From the NCBI RefSeq assembly GCF_036370855.1, contig NC_088110.1, forward strand, positions 21,199,501 to 21,263,500: a stretch of DNA of 64,000 bases, read 5' to 3'. The notes under the pieces are model-generated. The model saw nothing but the letters and a program-made list of their open reading frames with translations. It did no database searches and was not told the origin of the DNA. Positions 1 to 13,100 of this stretch are shown here, piece after piece (within the stretch, counting starts at the first letter, position 1; the number at the start of each line of letters is the position of its first letter). The DNA comes from Dromaius novaehollandiae (Eukaryota; Chordata; Aves; Casuariiformes; Dromaiidae). Made by a program: the position numbers and the translations under genes.

Positions 1-3000
1 AGCTGTCTGAGCTGCGCCTTATCTCAATGCTACTGAAGCTAAGGCAGTATGGAGAGGTGGGAAAGGGCTGTGCTCTGCTAACACAAGTTAGTGCAGCCCC
101 AGGCTCCTCTGAGCAGTTTTGGAGATAGGTTTCTCTCTGATAGCCCTTTCCTGTTTTACTGCTAATTTCAGGTCTGGCCGTGACCCTCAGCAACAAATAT
201 CAACTGATTTCTCTGCAAAGGATCACAGGGTTTGGCCTCAGTGGAAGGGCGTGAGCTTTGTGGATGCCCAGGACTGTACAGGTAAAGGTTATTGTATTTG
301 CAGTGTGAGCCACGCACCAAAATGAAATATTTTTTTCTCACATACATTGACATGTTATGGCCTACCATGCTTAAAAACCTTTGTTTTTGGAAACTTGAAG
401 TCCATTTTCTCCTTTAATTATAAGCATTCCAGAGGGCATCTCATTAAGGTTCCAGAAAGGAGCAAGCTTGCCACAGACATGAGGAGTAATTTTATAGCGC
501 TAATTAAATGTGATTGGATTTTTCAATTGTGTAATTAGTAGAAATGTTGGCTGAAAGTTTCTGTTGCAAAGGGAGTTTTTCAGTGCAGAAAGAGAAGAGT
601 TCTTAGTGGAAATTCAGTTTCTTCTCCAGGCAGTGATCCCAGTAAAATGTTTTGCACCCTACTGGGTCTCTGGCTGTAGTATAGGTGGTTGCTCTTGTTG
701 CTTTTCTCCTTTAGTACAAATGACTGTATCTGTTAAAAGAAACTGATGGGCTGCTTTCAAAGGTGCTTGAGTGGCTCTGGTCATCCCGACTTATGAGTTG
801 CAAAGAACTAGTGAGATATGAAGCTTTTCCAAGATCACTGGAAGTAATCTACCTTTGTCTTGTATCTCTGCATTTCCTGATGATACACCTTTGAAGCAGA
901 GACAAAACAAGCTGTTTTGTAGATTGTACTGCAGGGAGGGGAATTCCTTTTAGTCATAAAGTATTTGGGCATCAAGAGACATTTCAGTGTTTTATCCGTA
1001 AGTATTTGCATTAAGTTGATATTACGGAGATAGTGTTGCTGCAGGATGGTGGTCAAAATAAAGTCTGACCCACTCCAATGAAAGTTTGTTGTTTTTGTAG
1101 ATGTAGCCAGACTTGTTTTGAACTTTGGCTTAGGGTATACAGTCTTACTGTTCACTCTCCCATATAAAGCAAAGGCTAGTTAGTGAATCCTAATTAATAT
1201 ATTTAGTCCTGTAGTAGTTTTTCTGTGCAAGAGGAACAGGAATAACTTTGGGGCAGCAGGCTAGTTTACTTGCAGCTTTACATTTAAATTATAACAACAT
1301 ATAACAACGCATCAGGTGTACCTGAACAGAATATTTAGGATGACATTAATTAAAAAAACAAAAAGAATCAAGTTGAAATTTTAAATTCATTGGAGTCAAA
1401 TGAAGTTTACTTGAACGATTTTTAAAGAATTCATTGGCATTTCTGTTGCTTCGAACAGACTAAGCTGGATATATTTAATTATAAGAAAAACTTCATGTGT
1501 GGAAGAGAATAGGTAATTATTTTGAGTGTCTGCTCTGCCATTATGTATTTTCTCTCCCTTATTGAGCTGAAAGGAGTTTGGCAAATTAATTACAAATTTA
1601 CAAATACATATCCTAGGCTAAGACTAAAGACCGTCAAAATTGTTCCTCATTGAAATTTGAAATGTTTCCTTCCGATTCCAACTCCGTAAAGCCAAAAGAA
1701 ATACATTTTTTTCTAAGTGGACATAGGTAGTGCCTGGAAGACAAATAGACAGCTGTGGAAGCCAGCAGGAAAGCCAGACGAGGAAAGGGGCCAGTTAGAT
1801 GGTTTCTGTAGCCATGCTGAATAATGGATTAATTATAAAGGCTTTGTAGAATATGTAAATCTGTAGCATTGGACATCTTGGGTCAATGTTAGCCAATTCC
1901 TCCTCCGACTGAATCTGGTGTAAAATTCCCATCGATTCCAGAGATATCAGAGTTCGGTCAATGCTGAGCTGGCTTGCGACGTCCCCCCACTAGGTAACGA
2001 ATAAAACCAACATTAGTTTGTTCAGTATGATGATAGGAGTGGAAGGGTTTTCTAACTGCAATGTCCTAGGAAAATACAGGTCTGCATTTAGCTTCCTGGA
2101 TTACTCATTAGAATGACTTTTTCGTTTCCTGCCCAAACTGTGCATCAGTGCTTTTCATCACACAATTTCTTTCTTCTGTTGTAGGTTGACTGTGATATTC
2201 TTCTCTCTGTTTGCAACGTGGATATATCTGCTTCAGTATACACCATTCTTTAAAAGTTATCAACCTTGGAAATAATGTCTGCCATCCCCTGGTTCTCCAT
2301 ATAATTGTCCGTGTGCTAGAAGAAGAGATTTTAAGGATAGACAACAAAAAATAATTTCTCTATTTTTCTCATCCTTCTCCTAATTCGGGGCCATATTATT
2401 AGCAATTCAGTATGGTGCATAAGCAATAAATATTATTCCATGCCTCAGATCTGAACAGCTGGTTCTCCAGATTTTGTGCAGAACTGTTTTACAACCTGTT
2501 TGCTTGGCATGCAGCACTTCCCTACTAAATTATTCACTTTATTCTGTGGCCAAGAGAGTGGATGCTTGTGACATGTCAAATGAAATTCAATCACTATGTC
2601 TGATATAAGCAAACTCTCAAGACTTGTCTCTACCAGGAATGGAGCTTTTGATAATGTGACCATCTTCTGTCAGACTATCATTAGCACTCCCAAGGGAGAC
2701 CTTGATAAAGCGAAGGCAAGATCCTCATCCTTAAATGGCATTGTACTCTCTATCTCTAGGGCACTTTAGATCAGTTTGGGGTGAGGATGAATGGGGCACT
2801 GTCTGTACATAAGAATCAGAAAAGCAAAAGCTAGTTTGCTCCTGGGAATCCACACCAGAAACCACTGGAGTGAAAAGGATCTCTTGAGTAATCCTGGTGG
2901 GATTTGGGGCTTGCATGGATCCCCTTCAAGAGATAGTGGACAAAAGGACATAACATATTTGTGGAGAGGAACATCATCTTCTCTAGTAAAATATGTCTTG

Positions 3001-6000
3001 ATTGGGGCCAGTCTCATAGGTTTTGAGGTCTGACTTTGGATTTTTGAATCTTTAGGCTGCTGACACTAGCCGCTAACCGTGTCAGTTGCCTCAGTGTGGG
3101 AGGCACTTATTTTTCAGTCTTACAGTCAGAGTGTAAGGAGTGGGGTGGGGTGTAAAGGACGGGGTAGTCGTATTGCCCCTGTCACAGGAAGGGAAGATTG
3201 CATGCTCAAAAAATTCCAAAGTGGCATTGTAAAATTCAAACCCCAAGATTCCAGTTTTCCTGCAAAATTGTAAATGTAGCGTGGGAACTGTGTATGTAAC
3301 ATTTGTTCTACCACACAGCAAAAATCCATAGGACAAAGGAGATTTGATATATTTTTTCTTCCACAGGTGGGAAAAAAGTAGTCTATTTTAGTCCCTCCTC
3401 TTCCTCAAAGAAAAGCTTGAACTATCTTAAGTAGAAAAAATGCAGAAAAATTGCTTGTTGTCACAGACAGACTAGAAATAGTACTACTGATGAATAGGTA
3501 CTTTTAAAGCACATCAAAACTGGCTGTATCAGGTGCTTCAAAGAAAAAAAATCTGCTCTAATTACAGAAAGACTGTAGCAGAGTTTTCAAAAAAAGAAAC
3601 ACTTTCACTCTTGTAAAAGAGTTTTACTCTTTCACAAGCTGTATTAGCCAGTCAAAGAAGAAAGAGAAGACATGATAAATAAACCACACATAGATTTGTG
3701 TGGATCAGACGTTGGATTTTACTAAGAAATGATTTTCCAGAAAGACTTTGGTGTTTTGACTCTAGAAAAATGTCCAGAGAAGGCAGCTCCAAACCATCTC
3801 AAAATTCAGAGCAACTTCTTACAGAGGATAAAGTGGCATTTCCCAGAGCATTGAATAGTGAAGCTTGGCCAAGACAAAACATGAGGCATGTCTGGACTGC
3901 TAAAGGTATTAGCGTGTTATATTAGCAATAGGTATTTGGGTTATTAGATGAGTCTTGTTCTCCTGAAGAGAGAGTTCAGTTTTGGGCCTGTTGTAGCAGG
4001 TACAAGAGCCTGTTGACCGTGCATTGGTGTTGCTCTTCGGCCTGTTTCTGGTACATCACATGATAGCTCTAGTTCCCTGCACTGGTTGTCATTTGTCACA
4101 GCCTAGTCTCCTAGGATTTGCTTTCACTCTTTCACATTCCTGTCCTTGTGCCTGTGTATCGTCAATCTGACCTTGAGTCGCTATGTGCAATTCCACGTTG
4201 CATTGCTGTGTATATACTGGCTGAAGAGCTCATGTGTTGCTAGACAGGTCTGAGCAGAGCTTGAAGAAAGAACCGGTCATCCCTATAAACCTCAGATTTC
4301 TCTTGCCATCCTTTGGTCAGAGAATCGTGAAGTTTCTTGGGGTTCAGCCAAGTTTCCTGAGGTTAACAAATTCACCTCAACTTCACCTAAATTGCATTCA
4401 GCTGTATATTATGCCTGATACATGGTTAGGTGATATCGCATGTTGGCATAATGCCTGTAGATTGTCACTTTTTTGGGCCCCTTTCCTTTTTCTACATTAG
4501 GAATGAAAAATTTTCACCATATTCCTGAGCCTGAATGTGACACTCTCTATACTAGATCAGATGATGGAGGATGGGTGGCAGGAAAGACTGCAGCTAGTAG
4601 GTTTGTTTCTTTTAAAAGAGCTCAATTGAGAACAAGAGCCAGACTGAAAGTATGCACCCCTTGTGGTCATGCAAGAGTCAGGCAGAACCCTGGGTACCTG
4701 CTCATCCATCATTTCATGATTTTTGAATATCCTTTTCAAATGTCGCTACGAGAACCGTCTTCCAATCTCAGTCTCAGCTGTGCTATAAAATAACTTTCTT
4801 ACTCCTACTTATTAGCCATGCATACATACATCTAAAGATCCTGTTAGCCTTTTATACTACCGCACCTCATCAATTTTTTATTTTCATTTTAAATTATAAC
4901 AATGCTATTCTGTCTTTTTTCATTATAATGCAACAGGGCTGGCTGAGGCAAACTTAACAGCAAATCTTTCCTAATATTGCACTTATGTTTCTGCTAGGAT
5001 AAATAAGACTCACAGAAGTCAGCACAGGACAGCAATTAACACGTGGCTGTGAAGCAGAGTGTCCACTGATCCAAATTCCTTCTCTGTTTCTGTTTCAAGG
5101 AAGCATTCCTTATGGGAAGCTGTGTTTTCTGCCATTCAGTCCATCATTATACCCATGACACAGTGCCATGAATATGCTGTAAGGCTATTTCCTTGTCTGG
5201 TATGATGAAGAGCAAGTTTTAACACCTCCTTGATCTATTTTCCCTTTATATCGCTAATATGACTGGCTAATATTGATGAGAACTAGTTCTTTCTTTATGC
5301 TGTTATAAAGTATACAAGGATGTTTGGAGCATGTGATAGATGAGAGCTATGCTTTTCTGCATATGGGAGAACATATCTGTTCTTGAGTCTCAAAGCACTG
5401 CCTATTTTTAGACAGGATTGATAGTACATAATTATTTTTAGTCTTTGACTGAAACAGTTCTTAGATGCAATGCATATTTCTGTTTGATGTTCAGTAGCAA
5501 GTACTTATTTATACAGGAGAATGCATAACAGTATACAATATCAAACTATGAACGTGTACACAGGGCTGCTGTTAGAATCTCGTGTTTGTATACAACAAAT
5601 ATATCTTGTCCAGCTCTGCACAAAAATGTGAAGCCTATGCCAAGCAGGTTTATTGAAAGGGTCACATGGTCATAGCCCATTTGGATGAAACGACCAGCAA
5701 GTTTAAGAAGAAACAGAATTAAACTTTAACAGCACTCTACTTGCGTGGCAGTGAAATCCAACTCTTATAATTCCAGTTACATTATCTTAGAAACATACTT
5801 CTACTCTGTTTTAAGCTAGAGAAGGAATTTATCTGAAGCATCACCTGTAAGGGACGTCAAGAAGTCATCTCTCCTTTGCCTGCTCTAAAGCAACAAGGTC
5901 TGAACAACTCCAAGTGATGTATTGTTTTAAAAATTGTATATGCATGCCTGATTGTCAAGGGAACAGTTAAGGTTAAGCACTATTAAGTTTCCTACTTTCA

Positions 6001-9000
6001 GATGTCAGAGTACATAACTTGAGCAGGTCAGTAACACATAGTATATGATTTGGAGTAAGAGAAAGATGGAACTGGAAAAAGGAATCACATCTGAAAGTAA
6101 ATTAGAGCTGAAAAATGATCCGAGAAACAATGTGATAAATACTTATGAATCAATACTTCTCAACACATTGTTTTTGCACATTATGATTTCTTATTTCAGC
6201 CAGCCATAATGTAAACTCCATCTAAAGCTAGCAGTTATTTTCTTGCACTTTCAGTGAACAAAGACTGTTGAAATTAAACTGGTGCAGAATTAACAATGCA
6301 TGCTGACTGTTCTGGTTATCACTTCTGTTCTGATCTGCATTAGTACTGTCTAGGGAACACAAACAGTAGTAGATGCAGAGCACCTGTAATTATTACTGCA
6401 AATTACTAAATTGAGCCTGCCAGAAACGAAAATGGAGAGCTTGCTTGTTAATTTATTTCCTCAAATGCTTTTGTTACTTGTGCATATGGCATGACAATAG
6501 GCCAGATAAAGGAAAGACAGGCACAGAAGAGATTCACTTAGTGCAGTGAATGATAGATGATGTACTGTTAACAATTTGGGCATTGCTATTCTACATGTAC
6601 TGGATCTGAGGAATACCACAATTATTAGGTGCCAACGTCTCAATAAAAATTGTTAAAATGTTCTAAAAATATTGAAAAATGATGGCAATTAAAAAAGACT
6701 TATTTCTTTATTACAATTTGCAAGTGAGGGAACTTGTGGAGGATTCTTGTCCGAGTTGGTTCATCCTGGAATAGAATAGTTCCCTTTACTTGCCACTGGC
6801 TTGCAGATTGCTAGTTTGAAAGCAGCGTCTGCAGGATGTACCTGTCCCTCTGTGAGAAGCAAACTTCCACTCCTTTGGGCCTTAGTCAGCACAGCTAAAT
6901 GAAAGGGAACAAAAGCTTCACAGAGCAAGAGAAGAGTGTCATCTAATTGTGCTTCTGAGCTGCAGTTCAGTTTCTGTTCTGCTTCCAAAGTTACATATCT
7001 ATGGACTGCTCTTCTGCAGGACAGTTTACAAGGTAATTATGTTAATCAGCTATAAAATCCAGTGACTGATAAAATCCCCCTTTTTCCCCTTTACTTTTAT
7101 GAATGGGTATTTTTAAATACATACATTTTCAAACTGGATCCAGCCTAAACCAAAACTCTGGAGTGTTTTCATCTGGTATCTGGATTTGGACAAGTTCATT
7201 ATTATATGTATCTGAATTTAGGTATTTGTATGACAAACATTAGACTCAAGCACTCTAGAACTTTGAGTGAATTTGGATCCTATTTTATTTGTTTGTTTGT
7301 GATCATGCTTTTCCTAAACAAAACTTTTATCTCCCTTCCAGGACATTTCAGCTGAGCCAGTGCAGAGGCAAGATTAGCAGTCATGATCAGCATCTACCTG
7401 ATCTTGCCTGTGCCAGGTTGTATCCTCTGGTCAGCTTTAAACTCAGCTAGAAATGAGACTCCCTGCAGCACAGAGGCGAGAGTTCGCCTCGCCTCCCAGA
7501 ATGATCATGCCAATGTGCCTCTGCCTTGCATCAGCTGAGAAGTGAATCTCTTTGTGAAGGATGTGGACTTTATACCCCTAATTTTTAGTGTACTTTTCCC
7601 TCTTGAAGCATCAATGATAGCTAATAGAAATCGCACAGAGCCCCTTTAAAAATCCCACATCTCTGAAATGAGTAAGAAATAAAGTACAGCAGGAATCACA
7701 CTAGGTAGGTGATGTTCCAACAGAGCTGAGTCCTTGGAGAATTAGTCTGGTGATTATAGAATGACTGTAGCCGAGTGTCTTTTTAAAGCAGGTAATTTGA
7801 AATTAACCCTCTTTTCCTTATCTAGTTAATACAGTCCATTGTTCCGAGTATATGGCTCAGGTTGCTATCTGATACTTAAAATGTAGCATTTCCCAGAGTG
7901 TCTCCTGATCAGTTTAATGTAATTCGAGACCCTTTCATTCTTGAATGCTACAATTGCAATGAGATTAGGAGGCAGAGTGGTTAAAATGAGTTTCCATTGC
8001 TAAAAAATGATATCGGTAGATAATTCAGGAGAACGTCTCAAAAGATAAAAAAATTAGAAGGCTGGGAGGCTGAAGGTAGTCCATATTGAGAGACTGTTTG
8101 CTGGCCAAAGCAATCATGGACTTCAGCTTCTTCAAGCTGCAGTCTCTTTCCTTTCTGATGATGTGCCGGATGTAACATGAAAGGGTCCCAGGTCAAGTGT
8201 TGCTTGATTAAAATGGGTTATAGAAAAGAAGTAGAGTCAGAGCTTGCCTTATTCTACTCTGTGAGACTCACCCTGCCTGCCAGGTGAACAGGCAGCAGAG
8301 CTATTATCATTCAAAGAGCAATAAGATGTGTGATTTAGGTTTTTCAGGTCTCTGCCTTTTATTCTCTAATAATAGAAATCATTAGGAATCCACTGAAATA
8401 TTCCATTTATCACAGTAAATTTAGATGACTGGTGACATTAAGTGCTGTTATGGGTCTGGATCATGATTACTGCCAAGCAGAGTCCTGTTCTGGCTGAGTG
8501 AATAGGCATTAACTCCAACAGCTAGATCATTTTCCGTCAGGGCTTTTGCATAAGGCCCAGTTTTTCTAGCAATAGGGTGGGTAGGCAAGTGACCAGGAGA
8601 AGTCTGCCTCACGTCTGGGAGTGAATTCAGGATCAATCTTCATGCTTTTGCTTGGGTGACTCAAAAGTCTGATCTGTTACTTTCAGAGCAGATGCTGATA
8701 CCCTTACTAAATTCCAGTTTACTCTGCTAATAACCCAGTTGAAATCAGTGAAACAAGTTAAAAAGCACAACTAAATAGGAGTATAGCAGTGTTTTACTGT
8801 TTGTGTTCATGGTCTGATCCTACAGAAATCATCAAATTTTCTCCCCATTGTGTGCCAGTTTTTACTCTAGGCTGTAATTGTTTTAATGGCTTCCAGACAT
8901 TCTTTCGGGCTGTTTCAGCTCACAGCTTTAATTGTTCGTCTGTCTGAGCTTTAATTTTCTTCTCAATACAAGGAAACTACACTCCCAACTAACAACATCC

Positions 9001-9999
9001 AGAATTATCACTTAACGGTAAGTGTATTTCTCTTCTGTCACACAGTTTAGGTCCAATCTGCCGTAGCAGTCTTCCCCTGGAATTTGAGCAAATATCAGTC
9101 TTTGACTCCCATCCTCTCCAGACAGGTTTTCAGCTTGACAGCCAAGAATCAGGTAGCTTTCAACGTAAGTTCACTGTCTCGAGTTCCAAACACTGGCTGT
9201 ACAAATTGCATGTTCATTATGTAGAATAAAACAATTTATATCCACTGTCAGTAGATACAGTGCTTCAGTGCACACTGTTTGGCTTGATGTATTTGATAGA
9301 TTGAAACCTGCTGCCTTCCAAATGTACAATTGCTTGTCCCACTACATGTTCCTTGTGTCTCTAAGCACTTGCCTGCTTATCTTGCAGAATGAAGTAGGGC
9401 CATTTTAAATTCTGAGTTTACCCATTTTAACCTGGATAGAATGTGACGTTTTGTTGTAATTAAGCGAGAAGATGGTATCGAGGAGAAAAGCAGCTATAAA
9501 TAGACAAGAATAAGAAATCATTTTATCTTTAAATAAAACAAAATGAAAGCATAAATAAAAGAAACAAATTTGTTTGTCTTGGTGGTAAAGCTCAGGCCTC
9601 TGTTTCTTTAAGACTGCTTGTCAAAAATTATAAATTCATGCAGTTTTTCTACTCTGAAACACTGGCAAGGTACATTTTTATTATGACTTATTTTACAAAT
9701 TCAAGACCAGAGCCTGCAATATGTACTCAGACGCAATTAGTAATCAAGGAAAGACATCTCATTTACGACTAGGAAATTGTAGTGCTTATTATGTCCATTT
9801 AGCAACTGTACACAGAAAATCCCTGATCATTAGGACCTCTGACAAAAGCAGAGTAAAGAATAAGAGTCATATTTCTTGATTTCTAGTACCTTGTCATCTC
9901 GGAGCTTTATTGATGCACCTTGCCCTCAATAACAGTCAAATACAGAAGTCTAGTCTTTACAGTACCAAAGATTCAAAGCATCAGTGGAAGTGGTAGTTA
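1..9999. other. gene-free AT-rich sequence downstream of KCNG4 (far part)
   Basis: No exon, RNA gene or recent repeat is recognised apart from the possible CR1 relic near 4.8 kb. Open frames are all short (at most 106 codons), overlap on opposite strands and have no familiar protein motifs. AT-rich patches rich in TAATTA-type motifs (for example about 486-540 and 1,820-1,860) could be regulatory but are unproven. Confidence 0.55.
4740..4880 (-). mobile_element. possible very old CR1 relic
   Basis: AAGATCCTGTTAGCCTTTTA and the following CCGCACCTCATC (4,837-4,870) resemble, in antisense, the piece of old amniote CR1 elements that reads ATTCTGTTAGCTTTTTTGAC followed by CCGCTGCACATTG. The flanks resemble it only loosely, so both the extent and the assignment are uncertain. 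Confidence 0.28.
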
Positions 10000-10118
10000 T
10001 TGGGGACTCCAGTTACCTAGCTAGAGGTGAGCATGAGAGGAGACATCTTCCAGCTTTACCATGGATGTGGATGCGGCATGTCAGTGGGATTTCCACAGGT
10101 CAGATCCACTCCAAAAGT

Positions 10119-10162
10119 TACTAGTTGTATTTGTTTTTTGAACTAGTTGTGTTTGTTTTTTG
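10119..10162 (+). repeat. short tandem duplication (2 copies of about 22 bases)
   Basis: ACTAGTTGTATTTGTTTTTT (10,120-10,139) is followed at once by a near-identical copy in which GTAT becomes GTGT (from 10,142). This is a local tandem duplication with no wider context. Confidence 0.8.
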
Positions 10163-13100
10163 GGGGCTGGGATACCTTCCGTTTTTTGCCCATGGCATTT
10201 TCCTCTTCTCCAGGCTATACTGGGCATTTTTGATGGATAGCTGTCCTACTGTGTATTTTAAGATCCCAACTAGTCACTACAACTGTGGATGTAAACAGAA
10301 AAACTTAGGACATTTAGTTGTGTGGAGGTGTGAAAGCAGAGCACAAATAGGCACTGTGTCCAGAGTAAGAAACGGCCCTCCAAAAACCTGCTAGTATGTG
10401 GGGAAACAAGCTGATCTGTGTAGAGAAAGAACAGTTAGTAGGAATCTATCTGAGAGACACAGTTATCCCTATTTTAAGTCTGAATCTTCAGCTAACTGTA
10501 AATCAGTAAGTAGGAAGTGGCTTTGCATGTGTGATTTATGTGTAGAGAAAATACCATAGACGTGCCCAAATTCTTTGTTCCTTTAATTTCCAACTATCTC
10601 AGGAAAACTTCAAGAATTGTCAGCATAACTGTAAATCTTGGTGTGAGCAAAACTCACATCATTCCATACGTCGATTTTTCAGCTTCTTTATTCAAGTGAA
10701 TGGTGAGCCCAGAATAATAAAATATGATATGATCGGTGTCAGGAGCAGAAAGTGAACTGCTTAGCTCAGCCAAAAGGATTATTCAATAAGAATTTAAATA
10801 ACTGAACAGGCACGTAACCATACCTGAATTGCAGAGTGAGGTCAGCTGCTGAGATTTGAGGCATCACTTTTTTATTGATTTCAGATAGGTGCTTAGGGCT
10901 CATTATGTAGCCAGTTAAAAGAAGGAGACACCATGGTGTCATATTTCTTATCCCTTAGAAATGAATTGCACAAGGAGATAGTTTCATACAGTTTCATTTA
11001 AGAAATTATTAGCCGAATCTGAAGCTATTAGAAGTTTGTTCTGTTTGCTTCAGCAGAGTTCCGGTTTATATCAGCTGAGGATATGGTGCATATTTCCTTG
11101 TTTTCAGAAGGTTTCCCACAAATCACTACAGATACATACTTGGGGATACATACTTGTGAATGTGAACAAAGATTTCTAACTTAGTGGTTTTTGAGGTATC
11201 TTGTATGTGGAAGGACTCTAAGGGCTCCCCATCAAATATACGTAGGTGCATATTGACCAAAACACCCTGGAAATTATGGTGTTTATATCTTTGATTTCAG
11301 ATTAGAACATCCACTGAAATTAGAATGAGGCATGTAAAATTCTGAACAGATCTTCTGCCATCTGATTCTGTGTCTGTTAGAAAAGTGATTTTCCAGTGGA
11401 AGAAAAAAAATGCCATTTTATTCAGGCTGCAGAAGCTATTAATCCTCCAAAAGGGCTATTTGGAAACAGTAGCAGTCTGCTGGGTTCTTCCTTACTGCTT
11501 GTTTCAGCTGACCTGCACAGCACACTGGTACAGATGCATGTATCCCTTACTCTTTTTATGGATGCAAGTGACACTGGCAAGTGTCATTGCAGCAACGTCC
11601 ATCAAAAATGTCACTCAAGAGAAACATTTGCTAGATCTGGCTGCCAGCATGAGCCAAATCATCCCGCTGTGGGATGTTTGTCCTTGCCTCTCCCTCTCTG
11701 AGACAATCTTTTGGGAGCCATAGAAGAGCTGATAACTAGCAGTGAATGACTTGCAGCAGATGTCAAATACTGTAAGACTGTTAAGTATGGTAACTGTTAA
11801 CTAATAGCAGTTAACTTTTTACAATGAGTTCTGAAACTCTAGAAAGTTTATCTTTTTATCCATTATCGAGGAGTCCTTACTCTAATTTTAAGGGGGTGGA
11901 CAGAGGACCTTGTGGGGACAGAGCAAGCTCATCAGTGAGTATATAATCTGATTAATAAACATTCCGTACTTGCCCTTAGCCTGTAGTATCCTGAGTTTAT
12001 TGCTAATTAACCCTGTCACTTGTTTATATGATGATATTTAACACATAGTCAGGACCTTATGACAGTAGGAATCAGTAAGAGGCCTTCCTTTGGGTTCCCT
12101 GCATACTGTTTGATTCATGCTTATTGAGAGAGGTACAAGGCAACATTATGTCAGGTACAATAAGTGAGAAATGTAGGAGATGGAGAGCAAAACACAGAAG
12201 AGAGAAAAGGAACAAGGACTTCTAAGACTGTTGTAACTTGCCTAATCCTGTCGAGGTGAGTGTTTCATGTACTGTAGCTGTGTTTTAACATTTTTCTCCT
12301 ACAGATTACCACACTCTGTGTCTCGTCAAATCTATGCTGACATTCATAGTCTGAAAAAATAGACCATTGTGTGCTACAAGACTGACAAGAAATATGTCAA
12401 TAAATAAATCCAGGAAGTCAAAGCGTTCTTAACATTTGCCTGCATAGTCCGACTGAAGGGAACGTGCTATGCAAATCTAAGGCCCCAATCCTGGTGCTGA
12501 CAATTAATTAGCAGATCACTGCATCCATGTCAACTTCCGTGGAGACAAATAGTGCGCACTACCAACTGCTGGGTCCGGACCAAGCCAAGGGCAAGATTTG
12601 ACCCCTGAGCGGATGAGCAGGAGCTTCCTAGATGACCTTTCCAGCTGTCAGAGAGTGCCTCCCACCGAGTGCCTTTGATCCTACGGAAAGGCACAAAGTG
12701 ATGCATCACTGTTGAGGTAACTAATTTTAGCAGCCGCATCTGTTTAATTGGGACTCTTAGCAGAGCATGACTGCAGAGGGAGCCTGGAGGAAAGTAAGAG
12801 ATCACTCAACTATGAATTGCAAATGTTTCAAAGCTTTGCTCTCCTCTGAATAAATCCTCCCAGGAACTGCGGAAGGATTTGTGTTACTGCCGTTCCTGGC
12901 AGACCTCCCACACCTGGTTAGGAGGTTTCTTCCACTGCAAGACAAAATATTGAATGACATTGGGATAGGAAGTTTAACAAAAAAAAAGTATTTAATGGAA
13001 GTATACAAAAGATCTATTTAATAGATGGCATTTGCTCTAACGATACTAAATACTTCGACCTATACTTTCCAAAGCTGCTGAAGAGATTTGGATATGCTAA

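Noticed and set aside
9494-9503. CTATAAATAG, a consensus MEF2 site
   Set aside because: A single ten-base degenerate motif is expected several times in 64 kb of AT-rich DNA; nothing nearby supports it.
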